Positions 10,305 through 20,704 of a stretch of 64,000 nucleotides of DNA are shown here, in pieces. The notes beneath the pieces were generated by a model. The model worked only from the letters and a program-made list of their open reading frames with translations, did not search any database and was not told the DNA's origin. The stretch is from Isoetes taiwanensis (lineage: Eukaryota > Streptophyta > Lycopodiopsida > Isoetales > Isoetaceae): contig JAJEKV010000047.1 of the NCBI GenBank assembly GCA_021234155.1, forward strand, positions 1,538,494 to 1,602,493. Direction: 5' to 3'. The stretch's first letter is position 1, and every line of letters begins with the position of its first letter. The position numbers were made by a program, and so were the translations under genes.

Positions 10305-10848
10305 CATTAGGGTTTTTTTGGGATTAAAAAAGGGCCTTCAAAACATGCCAACTAAGCCAAATGAAGATAAATGAACTACCAAATCGAAATCGAGTTCCGT
10401 CGGGTCGGCCAAAAAAATTATAACTAACTCCTTTGGATCACATTTTCTAGCATAACTGTTGATAGAAAAGTCCAAATGAGCTCTCGTTTAGTGCAATAGA
10501 TAGATCCCGTTGAGATCTTTCCAACCTTATATGCTTTGCACATATTTTAACCACTTATGATTGTCAAAACTCCAAAAAATATGGTTTTTACAATTTTTTA
10601 CTATCCTACGGGGCTCAAAGATATGCAAACCCAAGGTTGGAAATGTCTCAATAAGATCTATCTATTGCACCAAACAAGAGCTCATTTGGACTTTTCTATC
10701 AACACTTATGCTAGAAAATATGATCCAGTGAGTTAGTTATAACTGTTTTGCTGACTAGATTACCAGTTCTGTTTTCTGATTGGTAGTTCATATAGCTTAG
10801 TCAGCAGTTCTTAGAAGGCCCTTTTATGATCTCAAAAAATCCCTAATG
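10305..10848. mobile_element. Foldback TIR element (544 bp), no target duplication, in pol
   Basis: Ends are CATTAGGGTTTTTTTGGGAT and, inverted from the right, CATTAGGGATTTTTTGAGAT; about 34 bp with a few mismatches, followed inside by long inverted arms (for example AAGTCCAAATGAGCTC near 10470 and its inverse near 10680). Removing it joins '...DPKFT' to 'RWALIIQEFE' exactly in frame, so the insertion is precise and left no duplication. Same CATTAG ends as 6748-7302. No coding capacity. Confidence 0.8.
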
Positions 10849-11967
10849 TAAACTTAGGATCTTGGACAGTCTTATTGTAAATGCATGGCAATGGGTTCAC
10901 ATCCATATGAATGTAGACATACTGTACATTTGCTGAATTCCATTGTGAAGGAAGAAGATAATGTCTAAATTTATTCAAGGCCCACTTCAATGCCAACCCA
11001 AGATGCTCCACATGAGTCCATTTCTGCTCTTGTGGAGTTAACAACCTGCTAGCATAGTAATTCACATCATAATGCTTTTGCTGATTTTTCTGACACAGTG
11101 TGACAGCCAAAGCTTGCTCCCAAACTGTAAAGAATAAATGAAATGGCTCGCTCATTCTTGGAGGAATCAGCAAAGTTCTCTCTTTCAATTGTCCAAGGCA
11201 CCATTCAAATGCTTCTTGAGCGTTCTCCTTCCATCTAAAATTCTGCCCTGGCTTCATACAATCCACAAGTGGCTGGGTTATTTTAGCAAAATTGTGCAAA
11301 TACCTCCTACTAAAACTGAGTTGGCCATATAAGCTTCTCACTTGGGATATATTTGTAGGTGGTTTCATCTTCTCCAAGGCTGCAATCTTACCATGATCCA
11401 CTTGTAACCCCTTTTCTAAAGCATAATTGCCCAAAAGTTTTCCTCCTCTAGTGAAGAAAATACACTTAGCAGGATTCAAACTTATACCATACAGCCGGCA
11501 TCTTTCCAGAACTTTCCTGAGATCATCCAAGTGATTCCTTCTTGGATTCGAAAACACTGTTAAGTCATCTATAAAGACTCTCAAAAAGTCTAAAATATCA
11601 TGAAAAGCATATGTCATAGCTCGTTGAAATGTGGCTGGAGCATTTGTGAGGCCAAAAGGTAATACCTTATAAGCATAGATGCCAAAAGGTGTTCGAAAAG
11701 CCGTCATTGCTTGATGTGGTGGATAGATTTGGATCTGATTATATCCTGAGTAACCATCCAAGAAAGAACATGCCTGATTTCACGCAACAATATCCAAACA
11801 AAGTGTCTATGAATGGTGTAGGAAAATGATCTCTTTGGTAGCTTTATTGAGATCCCCTGTAATCAATGCATACTTTCGGATTGAGTTATTTGGCTTTCTC
11901 ACCGGTACAATAGAATTGATCCAATCTGAATTTGCTAATTGGTACAATAAATCCGCCTCGGAAGCTT
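10849..11967 (-). pseudogene. Gypsy reverse transcriptase with degenerate RNase H
   Basis: The frame from 11761 down to the foldback element is open and carries the palm: 'MDGYSGYNQI' (first catalytic Asp), 'VLPFGLTNAPATFQRAM', and 'FIDD' (catalytic Asp pair, near 11567). The following RNase H-like region keeps 'THVEHLGLALKWALNKFRHYL' but has FTVWEQALAV where an active enzyme has a DAS motif, so its first catalytic Asp is lost. The fingers region at 11762-11967 is broken by small indels, with traces such as 'NSIVPVRKPN'. Upstream lies the RNase H frame (11967-13115). In Tat-lineage elements loss of the native RNase H next to RT goes with presence of a second one. Confidence 0.85.
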
Positions 11968-13115
11968 CATGAACCGACCTTTACTTGCTCCTCTATTGCT
12001 GGACTCATTCTCCTTTGAGCTTGTTGGACTGGTTTTGAGCCTTGTTTCAAATCAATGGTATGAACCACAACCTCTGGTGGAATGCCCTTCAATTCCTTGT
12101 AATTTCTTGCCAAAACATCCCTGAATTCTCTTAATAAAGATATCAAATCTTCCTCCTCTTGAGTAAGATCGCCTTCAATAGTAACCAATTCTTCTTGATT
12201 TCCTTGAGAAATATTAATGTTCTTGACTGAATGTGGTGACTGTAATGAATGTGGTGAATGTGGTGACAGTGATGAATGTGGTGAATGTGATGACAGTGAT
12301 GAATGTGGTGACTGTGGTGAATGTGGTGACAGTGTGGTGAATGTGATGACAGTGAGGAATGTGGTGACTGTGGTGAATGTGGTGACGGTAGTGAATGTGG
12401 TGTAGGTGATGATTGTGGTGAATGTGGTGATTGTGGTGACTGTGATGAATATGGACTCCAGAATGTGCGCATGCCACCAAGCTGCTTGCACTATTGCCGA
12501 TTGTGCTAAAGCATCCGCCACACTGTTTTGTTCTCTTGGAACATGTACCACAATGCACTGCTGAAAATAGGCCTTCAAATCCATGGCTTGTTGATGTAAG
12601 CTGCTCAAATTAGCACTTAAAACCTGAAATTGATCCATAAGTTGTTGACACACCAACAAAGAGTCTCCAAAAATAGTCAAACAATCAACATGCTTTTTCT
12701 TTGCCAAAGTCATTCCTTGAATAAGTGCATGGTATTCAGCCTCATTATTACTGCTTGCACTGCATGGCATACTCAATGTAACAATCTTCTTCTTATGCCC
12801 ATATATAAGAAATACTCCTACACCTCCATAACTCTTGAGCTTAGAGAATGCACCATCAAAATACATTTGTCCTCGTATAGTGGGCTGATTTCTGTTTATC
12901 CCATCCATGCTTGATGTCAAAATCAACATCTCTACTTGATCTTGATCAATACCTTGCTGAAATAAAGTCTTAACAATGGGTATTTGAATGGACTCCCCCT
13001 GCATGTTTACAAGAGTCTCTTGTAACTCATCTTCACCAATACTTTCAAGTCGTTGGATGTACTTATTCGCTATTGTAAATGACATATTTCTGAATTTTGG
13101 GTATCTTTTAACCAC
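11967..13115 (-). CDS. Second RNase H (RVT_3 type) followed by RT N-terminal region
   Basis: Open frame of 382 codons. Residues 84-208 form an RNase HI-like domain with the four acidic positions visible: Asp in YFDGA (88), Glu in NNEAEY (125), Asp in FGDS (151) and Asp in VADALA (201). Residues 225-285 are a low-complexity Thr/Ser/His/Pro run encoded by a GTGGTGAAT minisatellite. After it come 'LLREFRDVLARNYKELKGIP' and 'VVHTIDLKQGSKPVQQAQRR', the typical start of gypsy RT. So the order is protease, RNase H, RT, which differs from the usual Tat order with the extra RNase H after RT. The frame overlaps the upstream protease frame in the -1 register. Confidence 0.8.
   Translation of the reverse strand: MVKRYPKFRNMSFTIANKYIQRLESIGEDELQETLVNMQGESIQIPIVKTLFQQGIDQDQVEMLILTSSMDGINRNQPTIRGQMYFDGAFSKLKSYGGVGVFLIYGHKKKIVTLSMPCSASSNNEAEYHALIQGMTLAKKKHVDCLTIFGDSLLVCQQLMDQFQVLSANLSSLHQQAMDLKAYFQQCIVVHVPREQNSVADALAQSAIVQAAWWHAHILESIFITVTTITTFTTIITYTTFTTVTTFTTVTTFLTVITFTTLSPHSPQSPHSSLSSHSPHSSLSPHSPHSLQSPHSVKNINISQGNQEELVTIEGDLTQEEEDLISLLREFRDVLARNYKELKGIPPEVVVHTIDLKQGSKPVQQAQRRMSPAIEEQVKVGS
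12218..12455. repeat. GTGGTGAAT-type minisatellite within pol
   Basis: About 240 bp of imperfect 9- and 18-bp units (GAATGTGGTGAYTGTGRTG) on the plus strand, read as Thr/Phe/Val and His/Ser/Pro runs on the minus strand. It keeps the pol frame open. The LTRs of the same block end in related GTGGTGAGT repeats. Confidence 0.85.
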
Positions 13116-14254
13116 TTGTACAAAGTCTTATCTTCCCTGTCACCCACTTCCAAGACATGAAAACAACTAAGACCTTGCTGCCCTGACACCATAGCATTCT
13201 CTTTGCTGATTTCTAACTGCGGGCTGCTCAAAGAAGGATTGCAAAGAAAGGTACCTTTTGCTGATTTCAGAGGATGATCTATAGTAACCTTGTGTTCTCC
13301 TTGAAAGATGTTCATTTCACGCTTCCTCCATGAAGTCTCAGCTTGTATGGCATCTAACCCATGCGGCCAAAGCAACAAAGTATAAGTTTTGACATGCACA
13401 CTCTCTGGAAATTTCAAAACCATGAAATCCAAGATTGCTTCCACCTCATAGACCTTGCATAAGACATTTCTTATGACTCCCATGGGCTGCACCTTCATTT
13501 GATTGAAGGCTTTGAGCGTTATAGTTGTCGGTTCCATCATTTTCAATCCAACTTGAAGCATTATATGGTAAGGCATTACATTCACTCCGCTGCCGGTATC
13601 TATGTTGGCGTCTTTGATTAAATATCTATTAATACTCACATCACAAAGAAATGGCCCTGGATCCTTGGATTGCCGGGCTGGTGGCTCCATTCTACTCTTA
13701 TTGGTATCATTTGAGATGATTTGTTGGACTGAAATTTCTAATTTTGTTCTTCCTCCTAAGTCTTGCAACAAATTTGGAGAATAATGCATCAATTGCTCCA
13801 GAGTAAGTGTAACTTTAGTGGCCAAAACTTGGCTGATCACATCATCTTCATTTTGAAGTTCCTCATCCACCATAGGAGGCATCACTATGGGCTGATTTTC
13901 TTCTATAGACTGAAGCGTGTTGGGCAGCACATTGAATTGCACCTTCTTAGGTGCTGACACCTTCAAAGCTTGTTCCTTCAAAGCCTTTGGAAAAGAGGTC
14001 TTAGTCTTCTCCGCAATTGGCACTACTCTTGGTTCTTGAACCACCTTTTGTGATCTTGTAACTGCATTTACTTCTCCAATCTCTTCTTGCTGAAATGGGT
14101 CATTGTCTACCTCAACAAATCCATAATTTACTACTGATTTTGCCTTCTCTTGCTTCTTAAGCTCCTCAATAAGAGCCTTAACTTGAGGATTATCAATGTA
14201 CTTTGCACCTTGAATGCGAACATCATTATTAGGAAGAGGTACTGATTTAAACAC
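13070..14254 (-). CDS. Gypsy gag C-terminal linker and aspartic protease
   Basis: 394 codons. The N-terminal half is the acidic linker also found in the short element (MPPMVDEE, VLATKVTLTLEQLMHYSPNLL). 'FLCDVSINRYLIKDANIDTG' carries the retropepsin DTG at about residue 220, followed by 'SGVNVMPYHIMLQ' and the second half with 'AILDFMVLKFPES'. The frame ends with 'NSEICHLQ' at 13070. The RNase H frame begins about 60 bp before this stop in the -1 register, so a ribosomal frameshift or a mutation separates them. It corresponds to residues 270-480 of the short element's ORF at 4697. Confidence 0.75.
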   Translation of the reverse strand: MFKSVPLPNNDVRIQGAKYIDNPQVKALIEELKKQEKAKSVVNYGFVEVDNDPFQQEEIGEVNAVTRSQKVVQEPRVVPIAEKTKTSFPKALKEQALKVSAPKKVQFNVLPNTLQSIEENQPIVMPPMVDEELQNEDDVISQVLATKVTLTLEQLMHYSPNLLQDLGGRTKLEISVQQIISNDTNKSRMEPPARQSKDPGPFLCDVSINRYLIKDANIDTGSGVNVMPYHIMLQVGLKMMEPTTITLKAFNQMKVQPMGVIRNVLCKVYEVEAILDFMVLKFPESVHVKTYTLLLWPHGLDAIQAETSWRKREMNIFQGEHKVTIDHPLKSAKGTFLCNPSLSSPQLEISKENAMVSGQQGLSCFHVLEVGDREDKTLYKWLKDTQNSEICHLQ

Positions 14255-15480
14255 TTGCTACTTTGGTGGATACTTGTTGGTTACCCATTCTGGTTTCCCA
14301 TGGATTTTCTAACAAGTAGTTTCATCATGCTTGAATTTATCACATAGCTTGCAATATAAATGAGCCTTACTTGGATACCATCCCTGTTTTGGCTGCACCA
14401 TTGGTGTGGAACCCATTGGAACTTGTTGAGCAATTGGAGCTTGTGGCATCATTGGAACTTGTGATATGATAGGTGCTGCCTGCATTGGTTGAATAGGAAT
14501 AGGTAGTGCTTGTTGCATAACAGCAAATACCGGATTGGCCCTCTCAAAGAATCTCTTCTCCCTACATTCTTGATCATTATGGCCCTTGATTTGGCATCTT
14601 GAGCAGAATTTCAGCAATCTACATGTAGTATCAGAATGTCCAATAGACCCACAATACTCACAAGTAATAAACTGCACCTCCCTTGGCTTCTCACCAATTG
14701 TAAGCTTAGAAATCTTGGCTGCAATATCCTCTGTTTTATGCTATGGAGCAGCAACTTCATGAATGTATCCGACTTATCTTCAGCCTTGAGCATACTTTTG
14801 TGCCTCTAACAATGTTGTAGGAGTTGTTTAGCCTTCACCTTATGAGCAATAGCTCATTTCAGCCTTCACATACCATTGGATATCCATTTCATCATTCCTT
14901 GCAATCTTCCAATGAACCACGGCTTTGAGAACCGCAATGTACCTCACGATTATACTCTCTAATTGATTCATCTTCCTTTTGTGTGAAATTTGTCCACCTT
15001 TCCATAGTCTTATCCTTACCATGGACTTCTTGATAATTAGCAATGAAAGCTTCCTTTAATTCTGATATGTCGGTGTATTTGGCTGAGTTTGTGCCCATTC
15101 CTCCACTTGAATCTTTGCAAAGAACTATGAAACCAAAGCAAAGTAATGTTAGGTAACTTACATTAGCGGCAATACCTCTCAAACTTCACAATATGCTTCA
15201 AAGGATCGATCCACCAGATCATCAAACTTTGGAATGCCCATTGTCCGAAAACCCCATACCATAGGTGGTAATACAACCATCCTGCCTCTTCTTGGGTTTC
15301 TTGAAATTGAAAAAACGAATTGAATCTCCCTTCAATTTGAAAAGCGAAGTGGATTACCTTCTAGATCGGTAAATGGAATCAAAACCTCTTGGATCGAAAA
15401 TTGACCCCGGATCTGCTCCCAAATCTGAAAACGAAATTGAATCTTGATGCAATTTTGAGCCCAAAGATTGACTTACGGTC
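14255..15480 (-). pseudogene. Gypsy gag with zinc knuckles, interrupted frames
   Basis: Downward from about 15480: the gag N-terminal domain is frameshifted (traces 'FIANYQEVHGKDKTMERW'), then 'WTNFTQKEDESIREY', then an open part 14309-14677 with CX2CX4HX4C knuckles CEYCGSIGHSDTTC and CSRCQIKGHNDQEC and a third Cys/His cluster (CKLCDKFKHDETTC). A stop near 14295 separates it from the protease frame. From about 14750 upward the sequence shows the dense small indels of the low-quality zone, so part of the damage may be technical. It is the empty-site version of 6748-8059: no foldback element or MITE at GTCCACC|TTTCC. Confidence 0.75.
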
Positions 15481-15725
15481 CCCTTCTTGTGTGATGGAGC
15501 TTAGTGGGATCTCCTTCTTACCTCTCTTGGGCATAAAACTATGCTCCCCTTGTCAAATTTTGCCCCACAAATCAATTTGCGGCAAAATCCCTTCACACAA
15601 AAATTGCTCCTTTCTCAATGGTGTGGTTCTTTGCAAGCGTTCACCAATACCAATGGTAACAACTCCTTTTTTCAATGGAAATTCTTGTCGATCAATGGTA
15701 CGTCGGCAGGTAGTGCATGCCAAAT
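15481..15725 (-). other. Gypsy leader and primer-binding region
   Basis: Non-coding stretch between gag and LTR 2. Next to the LTR it reads (minus) AATTTGGCATGCACT; the matching place in the duplicate (35931-35952) reads ATTTGGCGACCACCGCGA, a likely primer-binding site. The A copy looks corrupted there. Confidence 0.55.
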
Positions 15726-16098
15726 TATTAGAGCCTGGACTCTAACCTTGCAAGAAGGATGAAAAACCCAACAATCCAAGCTCAATCTATCAGATCAAGG
15801 CAATGCACAACACAAAGAATCCTCATCTCCATAGCTAGATCAAGCAAAAATACTCTCCGTCAATACACCGTCTCCCTGTTCTTCTCTCTCTCCGCTCAGA
15901 TAATACAATGATCATCATGGATACGTGCAAATATCCTGCACGCGTGCATGTGCGTACATCACTCCATATACGGTATACTATCTTCTATACCACCTCAATA
16001 GTGGTGAGTGTGGTGAGTGGTGAGTGGTGACGAATGTAGTGACAAGTGTGGTGAGTGGTGAGTGGTGACGAGTGTGGTGAGTGGTGACCACCCCAACA
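15726..16098 (-). repeat. LTR 2 of the gypsy block
   Basis: Same sequence as LTR 1, with 'CTATCTTCTATACCACCTCA' extra near 15968. Ends at CCCCAACA (16098). In minus orientation it precedes the gag-pol element as 5' LTR. Confidence 0.75.
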
Positions 16099-16317
16099 GA
16101 TCTCCTTCTTACTTCTCTTGGGCATAAAACTATGCTCCCCTTGTCAAATTACACACATAAAATCAATTCTGACAAAATCCCTTCACAAGAAATTGCTCCT
16201 TTCTCAATGGTGTGGATTTCTTTCACAGAAGGCGATCACCAATGCCAATAGTAACAACTCCTTTTTCAATGGAAATCCTTGCGATCCAGTGCGTAGAAGC
16301 ACGTGGTGCATCAAATT
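16099..16317 (-). other. Duplicated gypsy leader between LTR 3 and LTR 2
   Basis: Resembles 15500-15725 (leader with 'CTTCTCTTGGGCATAAAACT' and 'GAAATTGCTCCTTTCTCAAT'). It shows that an LTR-leader unit was duplicated in tandem. No gene. Confidence 0.6.
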
Positions 16318-16714
16318 GATAGAGCACGAACTCTAACCTTGCAAGAAGGATGAAAAACCCAACAATCAAGCTCAATCTATGGGATCAAAGCAATGCACAA
16401 CATAAAGAATCATCATCTCCATAGCTAGATCAAGCAAAAATACTCTCTCCCAATACGCAGTCCCTACACGTTCTTCTCTCTACCTTCAGACAATCTGGGT
16501 GATGATCATGGATCGTGCAAATATCCTTGCAGCGTGCGTAATGGTATATCCTCCATATCTGATATACTTCTTCTATACCACCTCAATAGTGATGAGATGC
16601 GGTTAGTGTGGTGAGTGGTGGTGTGGTGTGTGGTGTGTGGTGTGTGGTGGCGAGTGTGGTGAGTGGTGGCGTGGTGTGTGGTGACAAGTGTGGTGAGTGG
16701 TGACCACCCCAACA
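16318..16714 (-). repeat. LTR 3 of the gypsy block (outer)
   Basis: 397 bp, more diverged and with longer GTGTGGTGTGTGG-type repeats (16600-16690). It ends at CCCCAACA and is followed by ACTTCTACGTTATACAATCT, the Merlin 3' region, so this is the outer edge of the retrotransposon block. Confidence 0.75.
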
Positions 16715-16774
16715 ACTTCTACGTTATACAATCTAACATGATCACACAAGACATTGAATGCCTCATTTTTTACT

Positions 16775-17641
16775 TTCTGTTTTTCTCCTCATGTACTCCA
16801 AAAATATGATTCATACAATGCCTTAACGGTACCATCTTAGTGGCAATAATCTCTTGACTGCTCCGCCATGAGTTGATTCTATTCTATTAGTATGCACTCC
16901 TATGATTTGGATCTTTAAAGTTTGGGAGTGATTACTTGATATAATGTTCATATTCCAAGCTGTGATAACCATTACGAGATATTAACCAGCCCAACAATCT
17001 TTTGTAGATAATACTACACGGTGCAATATAATGGAAAATTATATCCATGATCAAAGTATCCTTTGTTCTATACGGAACGAGGCACCATAAACATCTTGTC
17101 AGAATCCCTCTCTATTCCACCAAAACCTTTGCCCTTCCACTCTTCTTCCTCTATTATATTTTCTCTTATCAAATTTGCTCTCATCGATCTCCATAATCTT
17201 TCCGGGATCACCCATTACTTCACTATGTTTAGAATGGAATCTTTGCCAAATATCTCGAGAAAAAATTATACCAATTGACAATGGCTTCTCTTGCAATACG
17301 CATTCATGCATAGTGCATTCTTGAGGCATTCTCATTGCCCAACAATACATGACTAAGAACATTATATCTAATGTAAGATGTGATCCGGATAACCAAGTAC
17401 CTCTACTAGCGAATATTGAAAGTTGCACCTTTTTTCCTTTTGCACTTCCACTTTATTCCATCCTTAGTTTCCCTGTTACTTTTTAGCTTCATTGTTTTGC
17501 CACATTTTTCACAATCTCTTCACTCGGGCAACATGCCAATATGGATGCATAATGCAACGGTTTTCATCTTTGCTAGATTCGGTTCAAGCAATTTTGCATG
17601 GTAGTGATATTAGGATTGGAATTGCTGAAGTCCAATACCAT
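16775..17641 (-). pseudogene. Merlin transposase copy 1
   Basis: Starts at ATG 17641 (MVLDF in better copies) and carries the zinc-ribbon, the '[13 protein letters not shown]' segment, and [15 protein letters not shown] with the first catalytic Asp. Several frameshifts follow (region 16780-17400), so the second Asp and the Glu are only recognisable by comparison. It lies head to head with copy 2 across a shared 300-bp 5' region. The stretch is inside the low-quality zone. Confidence 0.7.
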
Positions 17642-17978
17642 TGAATTGAAAGGAAAAAGTAAAAATTTCTGAAATACACGAGAAATAGAGCAAAACCACC
17701 GCGAAGTGAGCAAAAGATATGCATTCGATTGGCTGGTCTCCCTCTAATCTTCTTTTGGACTTCCATTTCGGTGAAGTAAGGATCGGGGAGTTGGAGCAAT
17801 TGATCGGCCACCGATTTTGATGGCTTTGTTGTTTACATTTAAGACTAACGAACAATAATTTAACTATACCGTTGCTACTTCGACGTTGTCCCGCTTTACT
17901 GTCAGTGGACAAAAAGTTCCACGTCATGGGTTGGAAGGAAAATTTTGTAAATCCCGAAAACTACCCAAAATTTTTACT

Positions 17979-18800
17979 TTTCCAATCCTAATATCACTAC
18001 CATGCAACAATTGCTTGCAGAGCGCTAACAAAAGACTGTTGCATTATGCATCCATATTGGCATGTTGCTTGGCGAAGAGATTGTGAAAAATGTGGAAAAA
18101 CAATGAAGCTAAGAGGAGATACTTGAGGGGAATGAAGGATGGAATGAAGTGAAGTGCAAAGGAAAAAGTGCAACTTTCAATGTTACGGCTTGAAGGTACT
18201 TGGTTTCACGGATTACGTTTTATATTAGATAAAATGTTCTTAGTCATGTATTGTTTGGGCAATGAGAATGCCTCAAGAAGGCACTATGAATGATGGTATT
18301 GCAAAAGCGGCCATTGTCAATTGGTATAATTTTATGCGAGATATTTTGTAACATCTCCATTCGTAAACATAGTGAAGTGTAGGTGGCTGAAGATTGGGTG
18401 GAGATGGAGGAGAGCAAACGTAAGAGAAAATATAATAGAGGAAGAATAGTGTGGTGGAAGGGTTTTGGTGGAATGGAGAGGGATTAGGACAAGATATTTA
18501 TGGTGCATGTTCCAAATAGAATAAAGAATAGTTTGTGGGATACAATTTTTCCATTATATTGCACCGTAGTATTATCTATAGTGATTGTTGGGCTGGTTAC
18601 AATTCAGAATGGTTATCCACAGTTGGAATATGAACATTATCTTGTTAATCCCTCCCAAAACTTTAAAGATCAAATACGGTGCATACTAATAGAATAGAAT
18701 CAATTTGGGAAGCGTCAAAGAATACCCGCGACGTATGGTATAGATGATGCATTATATGAATCATATTTGTTTGAGTATATATGGTGAAAATGGTTTTTGA
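17979..18800 (+). pseudogene. Merlin transposase copy 2
   Basis: Lacks the usual start (about 30 bp around the ATG are deleted here and in the duplicate at 37621, so this is a real deletion). The zinc-ribbon region, 'MRMPQ', the first-Asp region and the C-terminal HTNRIES-type motif can be followed through several frameshifts. Confidence 0.65.
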
Positions 18801-19174
18801 AAGTAAAAAATGAGGCATTCAATGTCTTTGTGATCATGTTAGATTGTATATGAGAGAAGTTTTAAATGGTCGAGGGGTAATTCTAAATGCTTGGTTCTTT
18901 GGATGGGTTGGGGATGTTCTTTGGATGGGTTCCGGGTTTGTTTGTTTTTGGATTTCTGTATTGTTTTGTCTGCGAATTGTGCGAACAAAAAGCGTGAGCG
19001 AAACAAATAACACGCCGAAATAGAGCAAAGCAAACCACCCAGAAATGGAGCAAAGAATGTTTGTTCAGTGACCTGGTTTCCTCTAATCTTCTTTTGGACT
19101 TCCATTTCAGGTGAAGTAATGATCGGTGGAGCAGGTGGAGCAATTGATCATAACAATTTTGATGGGCTATTTGT

Positions 19175-19385
19175 TTCTATGGTTTAGCTAAACACTACAA
19201 AATTTCATCTTTGTTACTTTCTAAGCGTTTGGCTAAAAAGAGCTCGGGGTTAGTGCGGTCCGAAAAAAGTTAAGCTAAAATTATTATTTTTTTTCCAAAT
19301 TTTTCCATTTACTTTAGCCATTTTTTGAAAATGTGCTAAAAAATGCATAAATAGCTAAAGTTAGCCCTTAAATTATTCCATGGTT
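19175..19385. mobile_element. AT-rich insertion in the Merlin 5' region
   Basis: About 210 bp absent from clean copies (compare 59865-59875, 'CTGTTGTTACATTTAAG'). It starts near TCTATGGTTTAGCTAAACAC and ends near TTAAATTATTCCATG. The duplicate has it at 38830-39040. The ends do not pair as a clear TIR, and a GTT on both sides is the only candidate duplication. Class unknown. Confidence 0.5.
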
Positions 19386-19565
19386 ACATTTAAGACTAAT
19401 GAACAATAATTTAACTATCTTGGTTGCTATACATTTGTCATTTCGTCATGAACCAAAAACCGTCCCACGTGGACAAAAAGTTCCCGTCATGGGGTGGTGG
19501 GGGAGGGAGGGAGAAAGGTTTGTAAATCGAAAACTACCGAAATTTTTACTTTTCCTTTCAATTCA

Positions 19566-20704
19566 ATGGTATTGGGCTTCAATAATTCCAACCTAATATC
19601 ACTACCATGCAACAATTGCTTGCAAAGCGCTAGCAAAGATGAAAGCTTGTTGCATTATACATCCATATTGGCATGTTGCTTGAGTGAAAGATTGTGAAAA
19701 ATGTGGAAAAACAATGAAACTAAGAGGAGATAACAAGGGAATGAAGGATGGAATGAAGTGGAAGTGCAAAGAAAAAAGGTGCAACTTTCAATGTTAAGCC
19801 CGAGGGGGTACTTGGGTTTTGAATCACATTTTATATTAGATAAAATGTCCTTAGTCATGTATTGTTGGGCAATGGGAATGCCTCAAGAATGCACTATGAA
19901 TGAAATCTTGTTATTGCAAGAGAAGCCATTGTCAATTGGTATAATTTTTGTCGAGATATTTGTAGCATCTCCATTCGAAACATAGTGAAACAATAGGTAG
20001 TCACAGGGAGATCGATGAGAAACAAATTTGGTAAGAGAAAATATAATAGAGGAAGAAGAGTGGAAGGCAGTGGGTTTTTGTGGAATAGAGAGGGATTCGG
20101 ACAAGATGTTTATGGTGTATGTTCCAGATAGAACAAAGAATACTTTGGGGTAAGAGCATGTTAGGGCCTACATGTTTTGGAAACTACCTGGAAAATACTC
20201 TGGGTAGTCAAAGATGATGATATATTTGAGTTCTTAACATCTTCTTGACATCATAAGGTACCTTACAACATGTATGTACTACTACTCTTGAACATAATAC
20301 AATTTCTTTTTAGTCAATCTTGCGGTCCTAGGTACTTTTAAAATACAATTATGTACTTGCCGAGGCAGTACCTGAGAAAAGTACCTTTTTGGTAATTTTT
20401 TATGTAGGCCCTAACATGCTTTCACCCTTTGACGGATATAATTTTCCATTATATTGCACCAGGTAGTATTATCTATAGTGATTGTTGAGCTGGTTATGAT
20501 TGAGAATGGTTATCACGGTTGGAATATGAACATCATCTCATTAATCCTCCCAAAACTTTAAAGATCGATCCACGAGGAGTGCATACTAATAGAATAGAAT
20601 CAACTTGGGCTTGATCAAGAGATCGTTGCCCCCTGATCAGATGCTTGTTAAGCATTGTATGAATCATATTTTTTAAGTACATGTGGTGAAAATGGTTTTG
20701 AAAA
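19566..20704 (+). pseudogene. Merlin transposase copy 3, split by a MITE
   Basis: ATG at 19566; zinc-ribbon, '[10 protein letters not shown]', first-Asp region (garbled), 'MVYVPDRTKNTLG', then the 280-bp MITE at 20148-20427, then 'YNFPLYCTR'-type remnants of the second-Asp region to the C-terminus near 20704. Frameshifts throughout; low-quality zone. Confidence 0.65.
20148..20427. mobile_element. MITE (280 bp), TSD TTTG, in Merlin transposase
   Basis: Inverted relative of the MITE at 7307-7581. TIRs GGGTAAGAGCATGTTAGGGC and GCCCTAACATGCTTTCACCC. Flanked by TTTG at 20144-20147 and 20428-20431; empty Merlin copies read ACTTTGACGG (52169-52178, 60180-60189). With the other copy this defines a 4-bp TTTN duplication. 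Confidence 0.85.

Larger units (their letters stand above)
4322..16714 (-). mobile_element. Ty3/gypsy retrotransposon block (Tat-like), three LTRs
   Basis: In minus orientation the order is: LTR (16714-16318), short leader, LTR (16098-15726), leader, gag, protease, RNase H, reverse transcriptase, integrase, 3' non-coding DNA, LTR (8461-8098), a second gag-protease unit with a C-terminal extension, and a truncated 3' region ending at 4322. The two internal regions share a 3' non-coding stretch (4325-4500 resembles 8775-8960). This looks like two elements joined through a shared LTR plus a duplicated LTR-leader. A separate RNase H of the RVT_3 type points to the Tat/Ogre side of Ty3/gypsy. Confidence 0.8.

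Noticed and set aside
12143-12558. Long His/Ser/Pro and Thr-rich ORFs in several frames
   Set aside because: They are translations of the GTGGTGAAT minisatellite in alternative frames; only the frame continuous with RNase H and RT is meaningful.
19190-19385. CACTACAA-like word near 19190 as a CACTA transposon end
   Set aside because: The word is internal to the 210-bp insertion and no matching inverted end is found.
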